A stretch of 64,000 bases of DNA from SZUA-368 sp028533045 (GTDB lineage Bacteria > Spirochaetota > Spirochaetia > DSM-2461), in NCBI GenBank assembly GCA_050031985.1, contig JBNAIG010000014.1:10131-74130 (forward strand), given 5' to 3'. Below are positions 25,842 to 33,001 of this stretch, in pieces. The position numbers and the translations under genes were made by a program. Each line of letters begins with the position of its first letter. The stretch's first letter is position 1. Below the pieces are notes generated by a model, which ran no database searches, was not told the origin of the DNA, and saw only the letters and a list, made by a program, of their open reading frames with translations.

Positions 25842-26395
25842 TGGCTAAGAATAATACACCCAGGCTTAAAAAGCTTTATAAAGAAAAACTCGCTGCCGAA
25901 ATGAACAGCGACTTCAAGTATAAGTCTACTATGCAGATTCCCAAGATCGAAAAGATTGTAGTCAGCATGGGCGTGGGCGAAGCGGTTGCCAACAAGAAAC
26001 TTCTTGATGCAGCTGTTGAAGAGCTTGGTATCATAACCGGTCAGAGGCCGATTAAGACCAAAGCCCGAAAGTCCATCGCTACCTTCAAGATTCGCGAAGG
26101 CCAGGAGATTGGTACCAAGGTAACTCTCCGGGGTGACATGATGTATGAATTTCTTGATCGTCTTGTTAATATTTCCCTTCCCCGTGTAAAGGACTTTCGC
26201 GGTGTAAACCCGAAGGCTTTCGACGGAAGAGGAAACTACTCTCTGGGTATTGAAGAGCAGATTATTTTTCCTGAGATTGACTACGATAAGATCGAAAAGA
26301 TTTCCGGTCTTAATGTAGCCATTGTAACTTCGGCGAAGACTGACGACGAGGCAAGAGAACTTCTTAAGAAGTTCGGTATGCCTTTTAGCAAATAG
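25841..26395 (+). CDS. rplE: 50S ribosomal protein L5
   Basis: L5 binds 5S rRNA and contacts P-site tRNA. I choose ATG 25841 (MAKNNTPRLKKLYKEK), overlapping the rplX stop by one base; six upstream codons are open but lie inside rplX. The 184-aa product contains TGQRPIKTKARKSIATFKIREG and the FPEIDYDKI segment typical of the family. Confidence 0.96.
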   Translation: MAKNNTPRLKKLYKEKLAAEMNSDFKYKSTMQIPKIEKIVVSMGVGEAVANKKLLDAAVEELGIITGQRPIKTKARKSIATFKIREGQEIGTKVTLRGDMMYEFLDRLVNISLPRVKDFRGVNPKAFDGRGNYSLGIEEQIIFPEIDYDKIEKISGLNVAIVTSAKTDDEARELLKKFGMPFSK

Positions 26396-26406
26396 GGAGT
26401 TTGTAG

Positions 26407-26592
26407 ATGGCAAAGAAATCCATGATAATCAAGGCTCAGAGAAAGCCTAAATATAGCACCAGAGTAGTTAGACGTTGTAAAATATGCGGCAGACCACGCG
26501 GATATATGAGAAAATTCGATATGTGCAGAATCTGTTTTAGAAAATTGGCCAATGACGGGATGATTCCCGGTGTAACTAAATCCAGCTGGTAG
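26407..26592 (+). CDS. rpsN: 30S ribosomal protein S14, zinc (short) type
   Basis: At 61 aa this is the short zinc-bound S14. Cysteines are arranged as CKICGRPRGY and CRICFRKLA. The long Cys-free paralogue used under zinc limitation in some bacteria is not in this window. It sits between rplE and rpsH, the usual spc position. Confidence 0.95.
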   Translation: MAKKSMIIKAQRKPKYSTRVVRRCKICGRPRGYMRKFDMCRICFRKLANDGMIPGVTKSSW

Positions 26593-26601
26593 GAGTGTGA
26601 A

Positions 26602-27006
26602 ATGAGTGTTTCCGATCCCGTAGCAGATATGCTTACAAAAATCAGGAATGCCAGCAGAGCCAAATTGGAAAAGGCTGATATCATGCCTTCCAAACTCAAG
26701 CTGGAAGTAATTAAGATCCTGAAGAATGAAGGGTACATTAAGAACTTTAAAAAAATTACAGACAAGGATTCTGGCAAGAGCTTTATCCGTGTAATCATGA
26801 AGTACGATGAGGATTCCAATCCCATCATCCATGGTCTCAAGTCTGTATCAACCCCCGGTCGGCGGGTTTATACCGGATACAAGAAGATCCCCCGGGTTTT
26901 CAACGGTTATGGTACGGTTATCGTATCTACTTCTATTGGTGTAACAACCGGTAAGAAGGCTGTTCAGAACAAGGTCGGCGGCGAAATTCTCTGTACTGTT
27001 TGGTAA
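26602..27006 (+). CDS. rpsH: 30S ribosomal protein S8
   Basis: S8 is a primary 16S rRNA binder and, in E. coli, the repressor of the spc operon. The 134-aa product starts MSVSDPVADMLTKIRNAS and ends with the conserved VSTSIGVTTGKKA...GGEILCTVW. No S8-binding structure before rplE was recognised by eye. Confidence 0.95.
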   Translation: MSVSDPVADMLTKIRNASRAKLEKADIMPSKLKLEVIKILKNEGYIKNFKKITDKDSGKSFIRVIMKYDEDSNPIIHGLKSVSTPGRRVYTGYKKIPRVFNGYGTVIVSTSIGVTTGKKAVQNKVGGEILCTVW

Positions 27007-27018
27007 GGGGAGTAAGGT

Positions 27019-27558
27019 ATGTCACGAATAGGCAATAAGCCGGTAGGTATCCCCTCCGGTGTAAGTATTTCGGTTAAGGACAATGTTCTTACCGTTAAGG
27101 GTTCCAAGGGAGAATTGACTCAGTCTTTTCACCCTGAGGTATCCTTTGATATTCAGGAAAAAGAAGTTGTAGTTTCCAGAGTGGATGATTCCAAGAAGGC
27201 AAAATCCATGCACGGTCTCTACAGAAAGCTTCTTGATAACATGGTTACCGGTGTTTCCACAGGCTTCCAGAAGGCTCTTGTAATCAATGGTGTTGGTTAC
27301 AGAGCGGAAATGAAGGGGAAAAATCTTCTTCTTAGCCTTGGTTATTCTACTCAAATAGAGTATGTTATACCGGAAGGTGCCACTGTCGCTGTCGACGGTA
27401 ACAATAAAGTTGTTGTTTCCGGGTCCGATAAGGCGATTGTAGGACAGGTTGCTTCCGAAATCCGGAGTCTCAGACCCCCCGAACCCTATAAAGGTAAGGG
27501 AATCAAGTATGAAGACGAGACCATCAGACGGAAAGCCGGTAAAACCGGTACTAAGTAG
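27019..27558 (+). CDS. rplF: 50S ribosomal protein L6
   Basis: L6 sits near the factor-binding site. The 179-aa product has two tandem alpha/beta domains and the conserved N-terminus MSRIGNKPVGIPSGV. The C-terminal signature around PPEPYKGKGIKYEDE(T) carries the Lys-Gly-rich rRNA contact. Length is standard. Confidence 0.96.
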   Translation: MSRIGNKPVGIPSGVSISVKDNVLTVKGSKGELTQSFHPEVSFDIQEKEVVVSRVDDSKKAKSMHGLYRKLLDNMVTGVSTGFQKALVINGVGYRAEMKGKNLLLSLGYSTQIEYVIPEGATVAVDGNNKVVVSGSDKAIVGQVASEIRSLRPPEPYKGKGIKYEDETIRRKAGKTGTK

Positions 27559-27571
27559 GTAGTGGTATAGT

Positions 27572-27931
27572 ATGGATAAGATTAAAGCAAAAAGCATTAA
27601 GCGGCTTCAGAGAAAGAAACATGTACGGAAAAAGATTTCCGGTACTGCCGATAGACCTCGTTTGAGCGTCTTCAAGAGCAACAAAAACATTAGCGTTCAG
27701 GTTATTGATGATGTTGCCGGTAGAACCCTTGTTTCCGCTTCTTCCCTGGAAAAGGATATGGCAGAAATCAAACCCAATATCGCCGGCGGTGAAAAGCTGG
27801 GTCAGGTAATTGGTGAAAGAATGAAAGAAGCCAAAATCAGCACTGTCGTTTTCGACCGTAATGGATATCTTTACCACGGCGTAGTTAAAGCTATCGCCGA
27901 TGGCGCCAGAAAAGCCGGAATTGAGTTTTAA
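27572..27931 (+). CDS. rplR: 50S ribosomal protein L18
   Basis: This 119-aa 5S rRNA-binding protein has the basic N-terminus KSIKRLQRKKHVRKKI, then RPRLSVFKSNKNISVQVIDD and the C-terminal FDRNGYLYHGVVKAIADGARKAG. It lies in normal spc order between rplF and rpsE. Confidence 0.95.
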   Translation: MDKIKAKSIKRLQRKKHVRKKISGTADRPRLSVFKSNKNISVQVIDDVAGRTLVSASSLEKDMAEIKPNIAGGEKLGQVIGERMKEAKISTVVFDRNGYLYHGVVKAIADGARKAGIEF

Positions 27932-27942
27932 GAGGACATAAG

Positions 27943-28446
27943 ATGGCATATAAAGATAGAAACGAAGATAAAGAGTTTGTAGAAAAGCTGATCAGGCTTA
28001 ATAGAGTTTCAAAGGCTATTAAGGGTGGTCGGAAGATGTCATTCTCCGCACTTATGGTCGTCGGTGACGGTAAGGGTCGGGTTGGATACGGTTTTGGTAA
28101 GGCTAATGACGTTACCGAAGCTATCCGAAAGAGCGTAGAAAAGGCCAGAAAGAATATGATCACTGTGCCTTTGAAGAAAAGCACTATTCCCCACGAAATA
28201 CTGGGTGAGTATAAAAGTGCCAACGTTCTTTTGAAGCCTGCTGCTCCCGGTACCGGTATTATCGCCGGTGGACCTGTGCGTGCCGTTATGGAAGCTGCCG
28301 GCATCCATGACGTTCTTTCCAAGTCTCTTGGATCAAAAAACACCATGAACATTGTTAAGGGTGTTTTTAACGGTCTTGAGAATCTTTTTGACGCCAAGAA
28401 AGTGGCCGATGGAAGAGGAAAGAAGCTTGAGGAATTCTGGGGTTAA
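27943..28446 (+). CDS. rpsE: 30S ribosomal protein S5
   Basis: S5 helps keep decoding accurate and unwinds mRNA at the entry site. The 167-aa product contains the N-terminal dsRNA-binding-like domain with LIRLNRVSKAIKGGRKMSFSALMVVGDGKGRVGYG and the C-terminal LKPAAPGTGIIAGGPVRAV. The start follows GAGGACATAAG. Confidence 0.96.
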   Translation: MAYKDRNEDKEFVEKLIRLNRVSKAIKGGRKMSFSALMVVGDGKGRVGYGFGKANDVTEAIRKSVEKARKNMITVPLKKSTIPHEILGEYKSANVLLKPAAPGTGIIAGGPVRAVMEAAGIHDVLSKSLGSKNTMNIVKGVFNGLENLFDAKKVADGRGKKLEEFWG

Positions 28447-28448
28447 TT

Positions 28449-28646
28449 ATGGCTAAGAAGAAAGTAAACAAAATCCGGGTAAAACTGGTTCGGAGTACTA
28501 TCGGCCGTAAGCCCGAGCAGGCAGCTACTGCTAAAGCTCTGGGCCTTCGAAAGCTGAACTCTGTTGTTGAAAAAGATGCTACTCCCGCAATTTTGGGAAT
28601 GGTGGATACCATTTCCCATCTTGTTGAGGTTGAGGAGATCAAATAA
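28449..28646 (+). CDS. rpmD: 50S ribosomal protein L30
   Basis: The 65-aa product shows KIRVKLVRSTIGRKPEQAATAKALGLRKL, the compact bacterial L30 pattern. The final stop TAATG shares a base with the rplO start, so the two are coupled. Confidence 0.93.
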   Translation: MAKKKVNKIRVKLVRSTIGRKPEQAATAKALGLRKLNSVVEKDATPAILGMVDTISHLVEVEEIK

Positions 28647-29095
28647 TGAGTGATAACAAGCTTAAGGCTCCCGAAGGGGCTAACAGAAATAAAAAGAAGG
28701 TAGGTCGAGGCCACTCTTCCGGTTGGGGAAAGACTTCCGGTAAGGGACACAAAGGTCAGAAGGCCCGTTCCGGTGGTGGAGTTTCTCTCGGATTCGAGGG
28801 TGGACAGATGCCTCTTTACCGACGTGTTGCTGCTCGGGGTTTTTCCAATATGCCCTTTAAAAACGTAGCAGTACCGGTAAACCTGAACCTTCTTGATAAG
28901 TTTTATGAAGATGGAGAAAAGGTTAACCTGGATACTCTGGTCGCCAAAGGGCTGATCAAGAAGAGTGAGACTAACGTCAAAATTCTGGGTAATGGTGACA
29001 TCAAGAAGAAACTTGAAGTAGAATTGACTAATGTTTCCGCTTCCGCTAAAGACAAGATTGTCAAAGCCGGTGGATCAGTAGCAGAAATTAAATAA
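28646..29095 (+). CDS. rplO: 50S ribosomal protein L15
   Basis: L15 is a late-assembly 50S protein. The 149-aa product begins with the extended basic tail GRGHSSGWGKTSGKGHKGQKARSG and continues with GFEGGQMPLYRRV. The globular C-terminus follows at normal length. It precedes secY, as in most bacteria. Confidence 0.96.
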   Translation: MSDNKLKAPEGANRNKKKVGRGHSSGWGKTSGKGHKGQKARSGGGVSLGFEGGQMPLYRRVAARGFSNMPFKNVAVPVNLNLLDKFYEDGEKVNLDTLVAKGLIKKSETNVKILGNGDIKKKLEVELTNVSASAKDKIVKAGGSVAEIK

Positions 29096-29110
29096 TCGGG
29101 ATAGGTTTAT

Positions 29111-30442
29111 ATGGCTGATAATGCTCTTGCAAGGATATTTAGAGTTAAGGAACTTAGAAAAAAAGTCCTTTACACATTAGGGATGCTTTTGGTTTTTAGA
29201 ATCGGTGCGGTTCTTCCCATTCCCGGTATTGATGTACAGGCTCTTAATGACTATTTTCTTACTCAGACCGGTGCGGGAGGTGGTCTCGGTTTAACCGATT
29301 ATCTCGATTTTTTCGCCGGTGGTGCTTTTAAGAACTTTTCTGTATTTATGCTTGGTATTATGCCATATATTTCTATGTCAATTATCATGCAGCTTCTTCT
29401 GCTTGTCTTCCCTGCTCTTAAACGAGTATCCGAGGGAGACGGCGGAAGAAAGAAGATTCAGAAATACATTAGATATGGTACGGTTGTCGTATGTCTGATT
29501 CAGTCATTTACGGTAACCCAGTATGCCAGAACTATTCCTGGTATCATCAATCCCAGCCTTATGGGATGGAAATTTAATGCCATTGCTATTCTGACGGTAA
29601 CGGTAGGTACCCTTTTTCTTATGTGGATTGGGGAACAGATCAATGAAAAGGGTATCGGTAACGGTATTTCCCTTATCATTTTTACCGGTATCGTAGCCCG
29701 AATGCCCGGCGCTGTATCCGAATTGGTAGCGGAAATCGGTATGGGGAACATTAACCCCGTATTCGTGATTTTCGCTTTCATGATGTTTGTCGGCGTTGTA
29801 ATTCTGGTTATTTATGAACAGCAGGGTCAGAGAAAGATTCCCGTACACTACGCCAAGCGTATTGTGGGAAGAAAGGTTTATGGGGCTCAGAACGCCTATA
29901 TCCCTTTGAAGATCAATCCTTCCGGTGTTATTCCGGTAATTTTTGCTTCTTCCATTCTTACACTGCCCCTTACCGTGGCTTCCATGTTGGGACCCTCACG
30001 TTCCGGATGGGCTAATTTTGCGAGTTTCCTGAGACCTAACGGTCCGGCGTATCTTATTATATATACTCTTTTGATTGTGTTTTTCGCTTATTTCTACACA
30101 CAGGTTTCTTTGAATCCTATTGAAATAGCAAGACAGATCAGAGAGAACGGTGGTTCTATTCCCGGGATTCGTTCCGAGAATATGGAAGCGTATTTGACCA
30201 AAGTATTGAATCGGATTGTATTACCCGGTTCACTCTTCCTGGCACTCATCGCGCTTATTCCTTCTGTTGTGGTTATAGTGTTTAACTTTCCCACATCCAT
30301 ATCCTACCTGATGGGCGGTACTTCACTGCTGATTCTCGTAGGTGTTGATCTGGACACCATGTCTCAGATTGAAGGGCAGCTGAAGATGCATCATCATGAT
30401 GGGCTTGTCAAGGGAGGCAAACTCAAATCCAGGAATCTGTGA
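29111..30442 (+). CDS. secY: Preprotein translocase subunit SecY
   Basis: The 443-aa channel subunit has the expected ten membrane spans. The N-terminal signature with IPGIDVQAL precedes the plug region, which includes AGGAFKNFSVFMLGIMPYIS. The cytoplasmic loop with RKIPVHYAKR and the NPIEIARQIRENGGSIPGIR loop bind the ribosome and SecA. SecE is at 6674-6856. adk and map, common immediate followers of secY, are not found here. Confidence 0.97.
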   Translation: MADNALARIFRVKELRKKVLYTLGMLLVFRIGAVLPIPGIDVQALNDYFLTQTGAGGGLGLTDYLDFFAGGAFKNFSVFMLGIMPYISMSIIMQLLLLVFPALKRVSEGDGGRKKIQKYIRYGTVVVCLIQSFTVTQYARTIPGIINPSLMGWKFNAIAILTVTVGTLFLMWIGEQINEKGIGNGISLIIFTGIVARMPGAVSELVAEIGMGNINPVFVIFAFMMFVGVVILVIYEQQGQRKIPVHYAKRIVGRKVYGAQNAYIPLKINPSGVIPVIFASSILTLPLTVASMLGPSRSGWANFASFLRPNGPAYLIIYTLLIVFFAYFYTQVSLNPIEIARQIRENGGSIPGIRSENMEAYLTKVLNRIVLPGSLFLALIALIPSVVVIVFNFPTSISYLMGGTSLLILVGVDLDTMSQIEGQLKMHHHDGLVKGGKLKSRNL

Positions 30443-30464
30443 TAGGGTGTAAAAGAGGTATAAT

Positions 30465-30578
30465 ATGAAGGTTAGAGCAAGTGTAAAACCCATTTGTGAC
30501 AAATGTAAAGTAATCAGAAGGAAGGGCGTTCTTCGGATCGTCTGTCAGAACCCCAAACATAAACAGCGACAGAAGTAG
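30465..30578 (+). CDS. rpmJ: 50S ribosomal protein L36
   Basis: This 37-aa gene was read directly: MKVRASVKPICDKCKVIRRK and on to KHKQRQK. Cys-11, Cys-14, Cys-27 and His-32 form the zinc site of the Cys-containing L36. GAGGT lies upstream of the ATG. It lies between secY and rpsM; infA, often placed just before it, is absent. Confidence 0.94.
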   Translation: MKVRASVKPICDKCKVIRRKGVLRIVCQNPKHKQRQK

Positions 30579-30588
30579 GAGGCTATAA

Positions 30589-30954
30589 GTGGCTCGTATT
30601 GCTGGTATTGACCTGCCTAATAAACATGCGGAAATCGCGTTAACATACATATTCGGAATCGGTAGAACTTCTGCCAGACAGATATGTGAGAAGACCGGTA
30701 TTGATCCCCTCAAGAGAATGAATGATCTGAGCGGGGAAGAAGTTAATGAACTTAGAAAGGTCATTGAAAATGAATACAAGGTAGAAGGACGTCTTAGATC
30801 CGAAACTGCCCTGAATATCAAGCGACTGATGGATATCGGTTGTTATCGCGGTCTCAGACACAGAAGAGGTCTTCCCGTTCGTGGTCAGCGAACCAAGACC
30901 AATGCCCGTACTCGTAAGGGTAAGGCCAAGACCGTAGCGAAAAAGAAGAAGTAG
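30589..30954 (+). CDS. rpsM: 30S ribosomal protein S13
   Basis: S13 contacts P-site tRNA and the 50S subunit. The start is GTG 30589, preceded by GGAGGCT, giving 121 aa beginning MARIAGIDLPNKHAEIALTYIFGIG. The basic C-terminal tail after GLRHRRGLPVRGQRTKTNAR is typical. Confidence 0.96.
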   Translation: MARIAGIDLPNKHAEIALTYIFGIGRTSARQICEKTGIDPLKRMNDLSGEEVNELRKVIENEYKVEGRLRSETALNIKRLMDIGCYRGLRHRRGLPVRGQRTKTNARTRKGKAKTVAKKKK

Positions 30955-30972
30955 TGAGCGGAGGAAATAGAA

Positions 30973-31353
30973 TTGGCTAAAGCAAAGAAAAGAAAAGAGA
31001 AAAAGACAGTATTTGAAGGTAATGTCTACATTCAGGCTACTTTCAACAATACTATCGTAACCGTTACCGATCTCAAGGGAAACACTATTTCCTGGAGTAG
31101 TGCCGGTTCTCTCGGTTTTAAGGGAGCTAAGAAGTCTACTCCCTACGCCGCTCAGACCACTGCGGAAACTGCTACAAGCAGAGCTCGTGATTACGGTCTG
31201 AAAGAGGTAAACGTATATGTTAAGGGTCCCGGTATGGGACGCGAATCTGCCATCCGTTCTCTTGGAGCTATGGGTCTGCAGGTTAAAAGCATAAAGGATA
31301 TTACTCCTATTCCTCACAACGGTTGTCGTCCCAAGAAGAGTAGAAGAGTCTAA
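30973..31353 (+). CDS. rpsK: 30S ribosomal protein S11
   Basis: S11 lies on the 30S platform at the Shine-Dalgarno helix. The start is TTG 30973, after GCGGAGGAA, an unusual start codon for such a highly expressed gene. The 126-aa product contains NTIVTVTDLKGNTISWSSAG and ends HNGCRPKKSRRV, the conserved terminus. rpsD does not follow. Confidence 0.96.
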   Translation: MAKAKKRKEKKTVFEGNVYIQATFNNTIVTVTDLKGNTISWSSAGSLGFKGAKKSTPYAAQTTAETATSRARDYGLKEVNVYVKGPGMGRESAIRSLGAMGLQVKSIKDITPIPHNGCRPKKSRRV

Positions 31354-31373
31354 TTTAGGTTAAAGGAGTCAAA

Positions 31374-32414
31374 ATGGCACGAAAAAATCTCCTCAAAGGT
31401 TTCAAGAGACCTAAAGGAATTACCTTTGAACATAAGGAAGAGGATGCTTCCTACGGTAAGTTCACTGCTTATCCTTTTGAAAGAGGATATGGTAATACTG
31501 TTGGTAATACCTTAAGGCGTGTTCTCCTTTCTTCTATTCAGGGATATGCCATTTCTGCAATCCGTGTTACCGCTTACAATGAGGATGGATCTTCTCATGT
31601 CGTTTCCAACGAATTTGAGCCCATCCCTCATTGTGTCGAAGACACTCCCGAAATCATCACTAATCTTAAAGCTCTTAAACTGAATCTTCCCGAGGATGTT
31701 GAAGAGATGACGATTAACATCGAATGTAAGGGACAGAAAGAAGTAACCGGAGCAGATTTTGAAAAGAATGGTGTTGAGGTTATAAATGGTGATCTTCATA
31801 TTTGTACGCTCATGGAGGGTTCAAATATTGATATGGAAGTTCAGATAGACTTGGGACGTGGTTATGTTCCTGCAGAACTTCACGAGAAATATATTGAAAC
31901 TATTGGAACTATTCCCGTTGATTCAATTTATTCTCCCATTACCAAGGTTAAGTATGCTGTAGAGAATACCCGAGTTGGTCAGAGATCCGACTATGACAAG
32001 CTGATTTTAGAAGTTTGGTCTGATGGGTCTATCTCTCCCGAAAACGCTCTTGCCGAAGCATCAAAGATTGCTAAGGACCACTTTACGGTCTTTATTAACT
32101 TTGATGAAGACAGTGTCATCGGTGATGAAGAGGTTGATGAAGAAGAAGAAAAGATTCGTCAGCTTCTGGAAACTCCCGTTGAAGAACTGGAACTTTCGGT
32201 TAGATCCAGCAACTGCCTGAAGAACGCCAATATCAGAACCATTGGTGATCTTACCAGAAAGACAGAAGATGAAATTGCCAAGACCAGAAACTTCGGTAAG
32301 AAGTCTCTTACCGAAATTAAAGAACGGTTGAAGGAATGGAACTTAAGTCTGGGTATGGTAGATTATAGCGTTCTTAAGAATTCTATAAAATTGGAAAAGA
32401 AGAAGGAAGAGTAA
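31374..32414 (+). CDS. rpoA: DNA-directed RNA polymerase subunit alpha
   Basis: The 346-aa product has the N-terminal dimerisation domain (YGNTVGNTLRRVLLSSIQG) and a linker ending near residue 260. The C-terminal DNA-contact domain shows LELSVRSSNCLKNANIRTIGDL and SLTEIKERLKEWNLSLG. It follows rpsK directly, because rpsD is missing from this alpha operon. rplQ starts two bases downstream. Confidence 0.97.
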   Translation: MARKNLLKGFKRPKGITFEHKEEDASYGKFTAYPFERGYGNTVGNTLRRVLLSSIQGYAISAIRVTAYNEDGSSHVVSNEFEPIPHCVEDTPEIITNLKALKLNLPEDVEEMTINIECKGQKEVTGADFEKNGVEVINGDLHICTLMEGSNIDMEVQIDLGRGYVPAELHEKYIETIGTIPVDSIYSPITKVKYAVENTRVGQRSDYDKLILEVWSDGSISPENALAEASKIAKDHFTVFINFDEDSVIGDEEVDEEEEKIRQLLETPVEELELSVRSSNCLKNANIRTIGDLTRKTEDEIAKTRNFGKKSLTEIKERLKEWNLSLGMVDYSVLKNSIKLEKKKEE

Positions 32415-32415
32415 G

Positions 32416-32901
32416 ATGCATAATAGAATCGGGTTTAACCGTTTAAGCCGTAAATCAAGCCACAGAAAAGCGCTTGAAAGAAACATGGTGACATCTCTTC
32501 TTAAATATGAGAGAGTTAAAACCACTAAAGCCAAAGCACGGGAAATCCGCAGAACTGCGGAAAAGATGATTACCCGGGCCAAGGTTGATTCCGTACATAA
32601 CAGACGAATTGTTGCTAAGACAGTTCAGGAAAAAGATGTACTGAATAAGCTGTTCGTAGAAATAGCTCCCAAGTATAAGGAACGACCTGGTGGTTACACC
32701 AGAATCCTGAAGATTGGTAGCAGAAAAGGTGATGCCGCCGAAATGGTAATCCTTGAGCTGGTTGAAGAAGAAATGAAAGCCAAGCCCAAGAAAGCCAAGA
32801 AGAAGGCAGCCCCCAAGAAAGCTGAGCCTAAAGCTGAAGAAGTAAAGGCAGACGCTCCCGCAGAAGAAGCTCCCGAAGCTGAAGCTTCCTCTGAGGAATA
32901 A
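32416..32901 (+). CDS. rplQ: 50S ribosomal protein L17 with long charged tail
   Basis: Residues 1-115 are standard L17 (NRIGFNRLSRKSSHRKAL at the start, then the AKVDSVHNRRIVAK region). A tail of about 40 residues rich in Lys, Ala and Glu (KAKPKKAKKKAAPKKAEPKAEE) follows, making 161 aa against about 120-130 in many bacteria. The tail is low complexity and probably disordered. This is the last gene of the ribosomal supercluster and is followed by a strong terminator. Confidence 0.94.
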   Translation: MHNRIGFNRLSRKSSHRKALERNMVTSLLKYERVKTTKAKAREIRRTAEKMITRAKVDSVHNRRIVAKTVQEKDVLNKLFVEIAPKYKERPGGYTRILKIGSRKGDAAEMVILELVEEEMKAKPKKAKKKAAPKKAEPKAEEVKADAPAEEAPEAEASSEE

Positions 32902-32953
32902 ATAGTTTATACAAACAATTCCTAAGAAATTGGGAACCATTTGTCGATACTGA

Positions 32954-32988
32954 ATAGGAAGGACCCTGCGTTCTTCCTATTTTTTTTT
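32954..32988 (+). terminator. Strong intrinsic terminator after rplQ
   Basis: ATAGGAAG (32954-32961) pairs with CTTCCTAT (32973-32980), and nine T follow at 32981-32989. It ends the ribosomal supercluster. The next gene starts only 13 bases later, so that gene needs its own promoter or read-through. Confidence 0.88.
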
Positions 32989-33001
32989 GTTCAGGACTAA
33001 G

